Shown: positions 1-5,499 of the stretch, piece by piece
Position numbering within the stretch: position 1 is the first letter of the stretch
Layout: each line of letters starts with the position of its first letter
Source of the DNA: Candidatus Dormiibacterota bacterium
GTDB taxonomy: Bacteria; Chloroflexota; Dormibacteria; Aeolococcales; Aeolococcaceae
Length of the DNA stretch: 10,712 nucleotides
NCBI GenBank assembly: GCA_955651875.1
Contig: CATPAP010000233.1
Location: 1 to 10,712, forward strand
Reading direction: 5' to 3'
The notes under the pieces: generated by a model
What the model saw: only the letters and a program-made list of their open reading frames with translations
Told to the model about the DNA's origin: nothing
Database searches by the model: none
Made by a program: the position numbers and the translations under genes

Positions 1-147
1 AAGCTGGCGCATCTCATCGATGGCCGTGACGAAGGGTTGCCAGGCGGCACGGCGGAGCTGGGTCACCCGGAAGGCGGGCGCCCCGTGTGCTGCGAGCACC
101 TGCGCGAGCGCGTCGTCGGGCGCGGTGCTCAGGGCGATCGGAGGCAT
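1..147 (-). CDS. rlmN: 23S rRNA (adenine-C2) methyltransferase RlmN-like, N-terminal fragment
   Basis: This is only the N-terminus (about 49 codons) of a minus-strand gene that continues off the left edge. The visible protein ends FRVTQLRRAAWQPFVTAIDE followed by MRQL. That matches the N-terminal helical region of RlmN/Cfr proteins, where a 'G-x-P-x-FR-x-x-Q-[IL]' segment precedes a 'DEM-x-x-LP' segment. The family is a radical-SAM enzyme that methylates C2 of A2503 in 23S rRNA and of A37 in some tRNAs. The catalytic CxxxCxxC motif lies outside the window, so the call rests on a short match. Two starts are possible, ATG at 156 or ATG at 147. I chose 147 because a TACCAT -10-like box (160-155) ends 7 bases before it, and an ATG at 156 would overlap that box. 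The gene is divergent from the small membrane protein at 211. Confidence 0.6.
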   Translation of the reverse strand, partial: MPPIALSTAPDDALAQVLAAHGAPAFRVTQLRRAAWQPFVTAIDEMRQL

Positions 148-154
148 CTCACCC

Positions 155-160
155 ATGGTA
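155..160 (-). promoter_or_regulatory. Candidate -10 box for rlmN (leaderless geometry)
   Basis: The minus strand reads TACCAT here, fits TANNNT, and ends 7 bases before the ATG at 147. No convincing -35 box was seen. The spacing would put the transcript start at or next to the start codon. This is inference from sequence only. Confidence 0.35.
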
Positions 161-198
161 GGGGCACCGCGGCGGCCAACCGCCCACGCTCCCCTGCC

Positions 199-204
199 TA
201 GACT
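199..204 (+). promoter_or_regulatory. Candidate -10 box, leaderless start of small membrane protein
   Basis: TAGACT followed by six bases (GCGGCG) and then the GTG start at 211. No Shine-Dalgarno sequence precedes the GTG, so a leaderless mRNA starting at or near the GTG is the simplest reading. A -35 element is not obvious. Confidence 0.45.
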
Positions 205-210
205 GCGGCG

Positions 211-420
211 GTGCGCGACCTGTTGAGCAGCCTCCTCGGCGTGCCCGCGACCGTCCTCATCGCCGCCGGTCTCGGCCTCGCCGGCGTGACCGTGGTGAGC
301 CGGGCGCGCCGGCGCCGCGACCCACCGATCCGCTGGGTCCACCTCGCCCTCGGAGTGGCCCTCTTCGTGGCCGGCGGCCTGGTCATGCTCCTCAATGTCG
401 CCGTCGTCGGGGTGGGCTGA
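211..420 (+). CDS. Small two-helix membrane protein, unknown function
   Basis: A 69-residue protein starting at GTG. It has two hydrophobic segments, roughly residues 9-29 (GVPATVLIAAGLGLAGVTVV) and 43-66 (HLALGVALFVAGGLVMLLNV). They are separated by a strongly basic loop SRARRRRDPP, so by the positive-inside rule the loop should face the cytoplasm. I do not recognise a family. The coding call rests on the sensible membrane topology, the -10 box six bases before the start, and the fit between the divergent rlmN and the convergent folE stop eight bases further on. No catalytic motif is visible. Confidence 0.65.
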   Translation: MRDLLSSLLGVPATVLIAAGLGLAGVTVVSRARRRRDPPIRWVHLALGVALFVAGGLVMLLNVAVVGVG

Positions 421-428
421 GGCTCTGT

Positions 429-1061
429 TCAGGTGCGACCGAGGAGGTCGAGGAACTCGTTGCGGCACTTGGGGTCGCGCTGAAACGCCCCGGTGAGCGC
501 CGAGGTGACTGCGCGACTGTTCTGCTTCTCGACGCCGCGCATCATCATGCAGAGGTGGGAGGCCTCGATGACCACGGCGGTGCCGTATGGCTCGAGCGCC
601 TCGTCGATCGCGCCCGCGATCTGCGTGGTGAGACGCTCCTGGACCTGGAGGCGGCGGGCGAAGACCTCGACGATTCGTGGCAGCTTACTGAGCCCGACGA
701 TCCGCCCGCGCGGCAGGTAGGCGACATGGGCCCTTCCAAAGAAGGGCAGCAGGTGGTGCTCACAGAGCGAATAGACCTCGATGTCGCGGACCAGCACCAT
801 CTCCTCGTACGGCTCGACGAACACGGCGCCGTTGATGACGTCGGCGACAGTGAGCTCGTAGCCGCTGAGCAGGAAGCGCATGCTCCGGGCCACGCGGTCG
901 GGGGTACGCAGGAGACCCTCGCGTTGCGGATCGTCGCCCAGCTCGCGGATGAGCCGCTCGACGAGCGGGGCGATGGCGTCGCCGGCCCCGTCGTCGACAC
1001 GGTTTGCGGGCTGGTCGCGCGGCGGACGCATCGGCATCGGCAGCGGCGTGGGATCGGGCAT
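429..1061 (-). CDS. folE: GTP cyclohydrolase I
   Basis: A 210-residue protein that converts GTP to 7,8-dihydroneopterin triphosphate, the first step of folate (and other pterin) synthesis, in the cytoplasm as a decamer. The zinc ligands of the family are all present: Cys100 and His103 in SLCEHHLLPF and Cys171 in SHLCMMMRG. These are exactly ten positions before E. coli Cys110, His113 and Cys181. The segments TPDRVARS, GLSKLPRIVEVFARRLQVQE and TSALTGAF are also typical. The frame stays open far upstream of ATG 1061, but only this start gives a normal family length and begins with a short Pro-rich tail (MPDPTPLPMPMRPP). A CATAGT box ends six bases before it. It lies 47 bp downstream of an SDR gene on the same strand. 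Function is near certain; the exact start is probable. Confidence 0.96.
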   Translation of the reverse strand: MPDPTPLPMPMRPPRDQPANRVDDGAGDAIAPLVERLIRELGDDPQREGLLRTPDRVARSMRFLLSGYELTVADVINGAVFVEPYEEMVLVRDIEVYSLCEHHLLPFFGRAHVAYLPRGRIVGLSKLPRIVEVFARRLQVQERLTTQIAGAIDEALEPYGTAVVIEASHLCMMMRGVEKQNSRAVTSALTGAFQRDPKCRNEFLDLLGRT

Positions 1062-1067
1062 CCGACA

Positions 1068-1073
1068 ACTATG
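1068..1073 (-). promoter_or_regulatory. Candidate -10 box, leaderless start of folE
   Basis: The minus strand reads CATAGT, then six bases (TGTCGG), then the folE ATG. It matches TATAAT at four of six positions and has the same six-base spacing seen at 211 and 2808. There is no Shine-Dalgarno sequence. folE may therefore have its own promoter in addition to read-through from the SDR gene. Confidence 0.4.
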
Positions 1074-1108
1074 CCACTGCACGCCGCTCGCGTCGGCGCC
1101 CGGTGTGG

Positions 1109-1804
1109 TCAGCGGTTGCTGTAGACCGGGATGTTGGTTCCCGACAGGGGGGCGGCGGCGGCGCTGACGAGGAAATCGACGATGGCGGCGACATCGTCGG
1201 GTGTCATGCCGGCGCGTAGGTGCGGGGCGGCGCGCCTGAGCATCTCCGTGTCGACGGCGCCGGGGCTGAGACAGATGCAGCGCACCCCGTCGTCGCGACC
1301 CTCGAGAGCCACCGCCTCGGTCAGGGCGATCATCGCCGCCTTGGAGACGTTGTAGGAGGCGAGGCCGGGGAACTTCTCGACGCCCGCGACCCCGGACAGC
1401 GACGCCATGTTGATGATCACCCCGCCGCCGCTGGCGGACATGCGCCGCATCGCCTCGCGGCAGCCGGCGAACGCGGCATCGAGGTTGACCGCCATGACGC
1501 GCCGCCACTCGTCGTCCTCGATGGCCGTGAACATGCGCGGCTCGAGGGTGGCGGCATTGTTGACCCACACGCGGAGCTGTCCGAGGCGGTCGGCGGCGGA
1601 GGCGAGCTCGGTCATCGCACCGGGGACGCCGATGTCGGCGACATGCGCGTGCACGGTGGGGTTGCCGTCAACGGTCGCGAGCAGCTCCGACTCAGTCCGG
1701 GCCACGGCGAGCACCGTGTGCACCGACCCAAGGCGGCGAGCGACCGCCCGTCCGATCCCCCGTCCCCCACCGGTGACCACCGCGACCGTGACCGTCGACC
1801 CCAC
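1109..1804 (-). CDS. SDR-family NAD(P)-dependent oxidoreductase
   Basis: A 231-residue classical short-chain dehydrogenase/reductase. The cofactor-binding glycine motif TGGGRGIG is at residues 11-18, an acidic DI pair at 57-58, the NNAAT version of NNAG at 82-86, and the structural Asn in AVNLD at 107. The catalytic set is Ser135 or Ser137 (NMASLSG), Tyr151 and Lys155 in YNVSK. PGAVDTEM is the usual segment after the active site. The GTG start is preceded by AGAGGTGG, a Shine-Dalgarno sequence at good spacing, so unlike its neighbours this gene has a leader. The closest general resemblance is to 3-oxoacyl-ACP reductase-like SDRs, but substrate cannot be read from sequence. Its position just upstream of folE would also allow a pterin-reductase role (FolM or sepiapterin reductase type), which is speculation. 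Confidence 0.93.
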   Translation of the reverse strand: MGSTVTVAVVTGGGRGIGRAVARRLGSVHTVLAVARTESELLATVDGNPTVHAHVADIGVPGAMTELASAADRLGQLRVWVNNAATLEPRMFTAIEDDEWRRVMAVNLDAAFAGCREAMRRMSASGGGVIINMASLSGVAGVEKFPGLASYNVSKAAMIALTEAVALEGRDDGVRCICLSPGAVDTEMLRRAAPHLRAGMTPDDVAAIVDFLVSAAAAPLSGTNIPVYSNR

Positions 1805-1826
1805 CCGACCACCTCTGAACCTGAGA

Positions 1827-1847
1827 CGTACCGGGCGACACGGTACG
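1827..1847. promoter_or_regulatory. Inverted repeat upstream of the SDR gene (candidate operator)
   Basis: CGTACCG, seven bases, CGGTACG: a perfect 7-bp inverted repeat 23 bases upstream of the SDR GTG. The minus strand reads TACCGT inside it (1845-1840), which could be the -10 box, so a dimeric repressor bound here would overlap the promoter. No regulator gene is visible next to it. Confidence 0.4.
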
Positions 1848-1914
1848 CTGACGGCGGGACAACGCGCATACGGAGCGCCCGCTCCCGCCGTGAATGCGCC
1901 GAGCAAAAGGTCAG

Positions 1915-2808
1915 TCAGTGCAACGCGATCGCGGTCACTCTGGCGGTTGCGGGCAGACGGGGGAGGGCGAGCAGGTCCTCGACGGTGGCGAGCAGCGAGG
2001 GGTGGGAGTACGGGCTTCCCGGACTGGCCGGGCGTCTCGATCCGAGCACCAGCGTGAGGACCTGATTGGAGCCACCGCCATCGTTCTCGTCCCACGTGAT
2101 GAAGAGCACGCCGTTGCTCATCGCCGGTGACGCGAGGATCGACGGCACCGTGCGCCGCAACCATGCGTCGCCGACGCCGGACGAGCAGTCGTGCATGTCG
2201 TCGCAGAGATCCGGGGTGATCCACATGAAACGCGCCGGCGACGTGCTCGCGAGGTCGGCGCCGAGCTGTGCAAACGGCACGACCGACGACGGACAGCGCC
2301 CCCCGTAGTACGCGAACGGGTCGTGCTTGACGGCGTACCGTCCAGCGCTCTCACGGCAGTCCGATCCCATGCCCTCCATATACGCGCGCCAAGGGACTCC
2401 GGCAGCGGTGAGCTGGTCGCCGACGTCCTGCTCGGGGAGCACGTGGTAGCCGTCGTCAGCGATCCCCCACGTCGTCCCCGAGGTGAGCGCCAGGTAATTG
2501 GGCAGGCTCGGATGTCCGCTCGCGTGGTAGTCGGTGAGGACGGTCGCCGCCGTCGCCAGCGTGCTGATGTACGGCATGCCGACCACGCTGCCGTACGCGC
2601 GGTTCTCCATGACGATCACCGCGACGCGCACCGGTTGGCCTGGCTGAGTCGCCGTCGCGGTCGCGCCCCGTGTCGATTGCGGCGACGCTGAGGTGGCGAT
2701 CTCCGTTGGCGTTGGTGCGGGCCCAGCTGGCCCAGCTGAGCATCCGGCGCCGACCACCATCACCCCGAGCGCTGCGCAAGCGTGACGGCAACGACGCAAT
2801 CGTTCCAT
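1915..2808 (-). CDS. Exported phosphoesterase / acid phosphatase-like protein (PF04185 type)
   Basis: A 297-residue exported protein. The N-terminus has a basic start (MERLRRCRH), a hydrophobic stretch at about 10-22 and Cys23 in VVGAGCSAG, a possible but imperfect lipobox. A Thr/Pro/Ser-rich spacer to about residue 58 follows. The body fits the phosphoesterase family that includes acid phosphatases and phospholipase C-like proteins: VIVMENRAYG (64-73) carries the MEN metal-site motif, then SGHPSLPNYLALTSG, KHDPFAYY (161-168), WITPDLCDDMHDCS, FITWDEND (236-243) and SHPSLL. Likely acts outside the membrane on phosphate esters, but the substrate is not deducible. I chose ATG 2808 over an in-frame ATG eight codons upstream because it starts exactly at the basic signal peptide and a TACGGT box ends six bases before it. 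The downstream SDR gene is on the same strand after a gap of about 110 bp. Confidence 0.85.
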   Translation of the reverse strand: MERLRRCRHACAALGVMVVGAGCSAGPAGPAPTPTEIATSASPQSTRGATATATQPGQPVRVAVIVMENRAYGSVVGMPYISTLATAATVLTDYHASGHPSLPNYLALTSGTTWGIADDGYHVLPEQDVGDQLTAAGVPWRAYMEGMGSDCRESAGRYAVKHDPFAYYGGRCPSSVVPFAQLGADLASTSPARFMWITPDLCDDMHDCSSGVGDAWLRRTVPSILASPAMSNGVLFITWDENDGGGSNQVLTLVLGSRRPASPGSPYSHPSLLATVEDLLALPRLPATARVTAIALH

Positions 2809-2814
2809 GCCGCA

Positions 2815-2820
2815 ACCGTA
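2815..2820 (-). promoter_or_regulatory. Candidate -10 box, leaderless start of phosphoesterase gene
   Basis: The minus strand reads TACGGT, then six bases (TGCGGC), then the ATG at 2808. This is the same arrangement as at 211 and 1061. No Shine-Dalgarno sequence is present. Confidence 0.45.
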
Positions 2821-2851
2821 CGGCGCGTGCACCGGACACCGCGCGGCCTAC

Positions 2852-2880
2852 TGGTGCCCAGGAAGGGACTCGAACCTGTC
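2852..2880 (-). other. tRNA 3'-end-like fragment (possible tRNA remnant or att-like core)
   Basis: On the minus strand the sequence contains a T-loop-like GGTTCGAGTCCC followed by CCTGGGC, an A and CCA, as at the 3' end of a tRNA gene. The opposite acceptor strand GCCCAGG is not found at tRNA distance; the nearest, GCCCATG ending at 2941, leaves one mismatch and an over-long body. The T-stem (ACAGG against CCCTT) has two mispairs and no convincing anticodon arm was found. It is therefore not a functional tRNA. It could be a decayed tRNA, a fragment left by an integrative element that targeted a tRNA 3' end, or chance. The rest of the gap 2821-3013 shows no gene. Confidence 0.35.
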
Positions 2881-3122
2881 CTGTCCCGTTTGAGACGAAC
2901 AGTTGTATTCGGGAAGCGCGACCCAACAGGCATTCATGGGCACCTTGACGCGCCCCGTAGGGTCAGCGTAGGGGGTCAGATGCACCCGGCAGCCCAGCCG
3001 TCACGCTACCGCTCTAACAGGGAGTTGAAGATCGGTTCCGGCACAGACCGCGGAGGCTGAGGAGGGCTCGTCGGTGGTCGAGGTCAGCGGTTTGTACCAT
3101 TGGCCGCCGCATCGGAGTGCTC

Positions 3123-3143
3123 TCGGGGGCACTCTGCCCCCGG
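3123..3143. terminator. Strong hairpin just after the IS5 transposase stop codon
   Basis: CGGGGGCA, loop CTC, TGCCCCCG: a perfect 8-bp GC-rich stem beginning two bases past the stop codon of the minus-strand transposase. There is no U-tract, so this is not a classical intrinsic terminator. A second, competing hairpin (GAGTGC at 3115-3120 with GCACTC at 3129-3134) shares bases with it. It could end transposase transcription or block incoming transcription from outside the element. Confidence 0.4.
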
Positions 3144-3144
3144 A

Positions 3145-4236
3145 TCAGCCGGCCTGGGCGTCCAGTGCGGCGATTCGGAGGAGCTTGTACACCGCTCCGG
3201 TCATCAAGAACCACGCTCGGTCGCGCTGCAGGCCGATGTAGCGCAGCTTTCGTCCACCGGCCACCGTCTTCATCCAACCGAAGGGCTCTTCGATGCGCTT
3301 GCGGATCCGCAAGCTGGTGATGTGACCGGCGTGCCGGGTGGTCCGTCCATCGATCGCGCTCCGTCTGTTGGTGGTGTTCTGCGCCACGTGGGGCGTGACC
3401 CCGAGCTCGCGGCATCCGGCGATGCAGTCCCTGGTGTCAAAGCCCTTGTCCCCGGCCACCGTCCGTCGCCTGGCTCGCGTCGGCAACCGCCCCAGCAGAG
3501 CGAGTGCCGTCGCGCGCTCGGCGTAACCCGTCGCCTGGCTCAGCTCCATGTCGGCGATCAGCGCGCTGCGGTTCTCCATCAGCAGGTGGCCGGCGTAGCT
3601 GAGCTTGGCTGCGACCCCGTTGCCCTTGCGCGCCAACCGCGCCTCCGGGTCCGTGGTCGAGCGATGGGTCTCGTTGCTGCAGCGCTCACCGTGATAGTCC
3701 ACCTCGGCATTCCGTCCTGGGCCTGGGGGCCCGCCCCGCCCGCCTTCGTCCTTGGGACGGAAGCTCTTGTGTGACGCCCACGCCTCGAGCAGGGTGCCGT
3801 CGACGCTGAAGTGCTCGCCTGAGATGTAGCGGCGCAGGTGGGCCTGCTGCACCACCGCGGCAAAGAAGCGGTCGGCGATCTTGTGCTTGAGTAGCCGCTC
3901 ACGATTCTTCGAGAAGGTGCTGTGGTCGAACCCCTCGGCGTCGACGTTGAGGTCGAGGAAGAACTTGAACAGCAGGTCGTAGCGCAGCCGTTCACAGAAC
4001 TGACGCTCGCTGCGGATCGTGTACAGCGCCATCAGCACCGTCGCCTTGAGCAGCTGTTCGGGAGGCACACTCTGCCGCCCGGTCGCCGCATACATCGCGT
4101 CGAACTCCGGCCCCAGCTCGGCGAGCACCGCCTCCACCACCGGCTTGATCCGCCGGATGGGGTGGTCCAGCGGGATCAGGCTCTCCGAGGTCAGGGTGGA
4201 CAGCATCGTCACTTGTCGCTCGGTGCTACCACGCAT
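3145..4236 (-). CDS. IS5-family transposase, intact
   Basis: A 363-residue DDE transposase that cuts and rejoins the ends of the surrounding element. The N-terminal DUF772-like region covers about 20-115 (HPIRRIKPVVEAVLAELG, GRQSVPPEQLLKATVLMALY, RSERQFCERLRYDLLFKFFL, FSKNRERLL). The catalytic residues are Asp146 (FSVDGTLLEAWASHKSFRPK), Asp263 (AGDKGFDTRD) and Glu316/317 (RKRIEEPFGWMKT). SNETHRSTTDPEARLARKG and TPHVAQN are also characteristic of this group. The ATG at 4236 is preceded by GGAGAG at good spacing; an in-frame ATG 14 codons further up lacks this. No stop or frameshift interrupts it, in contrast to the other three elements here, so it may still be active. A truncated copy of the same gene lies at 7513-7682. 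Confidence 0.93.
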   Translation of the reverse strand: MRGSTERQVTMLSTLTSESLIPLDHPIRRIKPVVEAVLAELGPEFDAMYAATGRQSVPPEQLLKATVLMALYTIRSERQFCERLRYDLLFKFFLDLNVDAEGFDHSTFSKNRERLLKHKIADRFFAAVVQQAHLRRYISGEHFSVDGTLLEAWASHKSFRPKDEGGRGGPPGPGRNAEVDYHGERCSNETHRSTTDPEARLARKGNGVAAKLSYAGHLLMENRSALIADMELSQATGYAERATALALLGRLPTRARRRTVAGDKGFDTRDCIAGCRELGVTPHVAQNTTNRRSAIDGRTTRHAGHITSLRIRKRIEEPFGWMKTVAGGRKLRYIGLQRDRAWFLMTGAVYKLLRIAALDAQAG

Positions 4237-4329
4237 GCTGACTCTCCGCAAGTCAGCGTCGTGGCCCAAGACTCGCATACCGAAGTCGCCTTGTGTTGGC
4301 CCGGTCAGTGGGTGAAAATCAATACGCTT
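4067..4329 (-). repeat. Direct repeat, copy A (IS5 transposase 5' end plus IS end)
   Basis: This stretch is repeated in the same orientation at 7513-7776 with scattered substitutions and one single-base indel near the middle of the leader (GTCGTGGCC against GTCGCTGGCC). It covers the first 56 codons of the transposase, its leader and the IS terminus. The copies are about 3.2 kb apart and flank the IS630 element and the GH26 gene. Confidence 0.9.
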
Positions 4330-5350
4330 CTAGTGTCCTGGAGGGGAAGTTCGTAGACAAATACGGCGGATGCTGTCGAGGATCTGGTCGGCGGATTTCA
4401 CCCACACGAAGGGCTTCGGGTTCTCGTTGTACGGCGAGGTACAGCCGGATGGCATCCTCCAGCGCCCGGGTACTGCGGTGCGCGCCCCGGCGGATTTGCT
4501 TGTCAGTGAGGATGGCGAACCAGCGCTCAACCTGGTTGATCCAGGAGCTGTAGGTAGGCGTGTAATGCACATGGAAACGCGGGTGCCGGCCCAGCCGGTT
4601 TCGGATGAGAGCCGTCTTGTGAGTCCCGTAGTTGTCGCGCACCAAGTGGACATCGAGGTCAGCCGGAGTTTCCTTGTCGATGCGCTCGAGGAAACTCTTG
4701 AATTCGGTCGAGCGATGCCGACGATGGGTCTGTCCGATCACATGCCCATCGGCGATGTTGAAGGCCGCAAAGAGGGAGGTCACGCCATGGCGTTTGTAGT
4801 CATGGGTGCGCCGCTCGGCCATGCCTGGGGACCAGAGGCAGGTTCGGTTGAGTCCGGTCCAAGGCTTGGATCTGCGCCTTCTCGTCGACGCAGAGCACGA
4901 GTGCCGTCTCGGGCGGGTCCAGGTAGAGGCCGACGATGCTGCGCACCTTCTCGATGAATTGAGGGTCGTTGGAGAGCTTGAAGTTTTCCACCCGATGTGG
5001 CTGCAAACCGAAGGCACTCCAGATCCGCCGCACGCTCGTGTGGCTGAGCCCGCTGACAGCCGCCATGCTGCGCGTGCTCCAGTGTGTCGCGTCTCGCGGC
5101 ATTTCCTCGAGGGTCTTGATCAGCACCCTTTCCACCGCCGCGTCACTCACCACTTGCTCACCGTGTGAATGTCGACCCGCAGCTCCCGCGCCACTTGCGT
5201 ACTGCTCCCCGCCTCCGCGCAGCGAAGAACGATCCGTGCGCGCTGAGCTACACCGTTGCTGGATCTTGGGCGTTGCACCCAGCGGAGCAGCTCGGTCCGG
5301 TCGTCTCCGGAGACCACCAGCGGAGCGTTGTGCGGACGACCTCGGGGCAT
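4330..5350 (-). pseudogene. IS630-family transposase, broken by a deletion and two frameshifts
   Basis: Three reading frames must be joined to recover the protein. The N-terminus (5350 down to about 5153, MPRGRPHNAPLVVSGD...) carries the helix-turn-helix part ending VDIHTVSKW. The second piece starts VSDAAVERVLIKTLEEMPR, and the usual linker of some 20-25 residues between them is missing, so an internal deletion is likely. The second piece holds the first catalytic Asp in LVLCVDEKAQIQALDRTQP. Near 4826-4833 the frame shifts to MAERRTHDYKRHGVTSLFAA, carrying the second Asp in RDNYGTHK and the Glu in INQVERWFAIL. Near 4432-4437 it shifts again to YNENPKPFVWVKSADQILDS, ending SPPGH. The stop codon TAG (4332-4330) uses the TA target dinucleotide, so the element itself lacks a complete stop. 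All DDE residues survive, but the gene cannot give one intact protein. Confidence 0.85.
4333..4350 (+). repeat. IS630 left terminal inverted repeat
   Basis: GTGTCCTGGAGGGGAAGT, next to the TA at 4331-4332, pairs with the right repeat at 5402-5419 with one mismatch. Confidence 0.88.
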
Positions 5351-5401
5351 GCAGAGAACCTCATTATCCGTCCCGCAGAGACGCTCGCAATTATGCCATC
5401 A

Positions 5402-5419
5402 ACTTCCCTTCCAGGACAC
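5402..5419 (-). repeat. IS630 right terminal inverted repeat
   Basis: ACTTCCCTTCCAGGACAC on the plus strand, followed by the TA target copy at 5420-5421. It is the inverted counterpart of 4333-4350. Confidence 0.88.
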
Positions 5420-5499
5420 TAGCTCCGAGTGTCTGCCTAAAACGAATGGGTCCTGGTATGCCGCCATGCCTCAGGGCAATGCGCTGGAATGGTTGTGCC

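Larger units (their letters stand above)
3018..4329 (-). mobile_element. IS5-family insertion sequence, apparently complete
   Basis: About 1.3 kb with one transposase gene on the minus strand. The left terminal repeat is CAGGGAGTTGAAGATC at 3018-3033. The right end is GAAAATCAATACGCTT at 4314-4329 on the plus strand. The left end matches the right end of the truncated copy at 7761-7776 (CAGGGTGTTGATTTTC when reversed) at 12 of 16 positions, and its own right end at 9 of 16, so the right end here has drifted. The outside flanks are CTAA (3014-3017) and CTAG (4330-4333), both of the YTAR form that IS5-type elements duplicate on insertion. They differ at the last base, so a true duplication is not proven. 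The boundaries were inferred by comparing the two copies. Confidence 0.75.
4333..5419 (-). mobile_element. IS630-family (Tc1/mariner-like) element, degenerate transposase
   Basis: About 1.09 kb bounded by inverted repeats. GTGTCCTGGAGGGGAAGTT begins at 4333 and, read from the other side, GTGTCCTGGAAGGGAAGTT begins at 5419. These agree over about 19 bases with one mismatch. Each end is flanked by TA (4331-4332 and 5420-5421), the target dinucleotide that IS630 elements duplicate. Ends and target duplication are intact, so it could be moved only by a transposase supplied in trans. The insertion point lies inside the CTAG that flanks the right end of the IS5 element, so it arrived after that element. 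Confidence 0.88.

Noticed and set aside
1062..1568. N-terminal extension of folE by about 170 residues
   Set aside because: The frame stays open because of high GC, but the extension is Arg-rich, overlaps the SDR gene and is absent from GTP cyclohydrolase I proteins.
1805..2224. N-terminal extension of the SDR protein
   Set aside because: It overlaps the phosphoesterase gene and lacks any SDR sequence; the Rossmann start and a ribosome site both point to GTG 1804.
2852..2941. Functional tRNA gene
   Set aside because: The T-stem has two mispairs, the acceptor stem is imperfect, the body is too long and no anticodon arm could be drawn.
4319..5350. Programmed frameshifting as the explanation for the split IS630 transposase
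   Set aside because: The shifts occur at GTCCCCAGG and GCCGTACAAC, which are not slippery A-runs, and a coding segment is missing as well, so decay is the simpler account.
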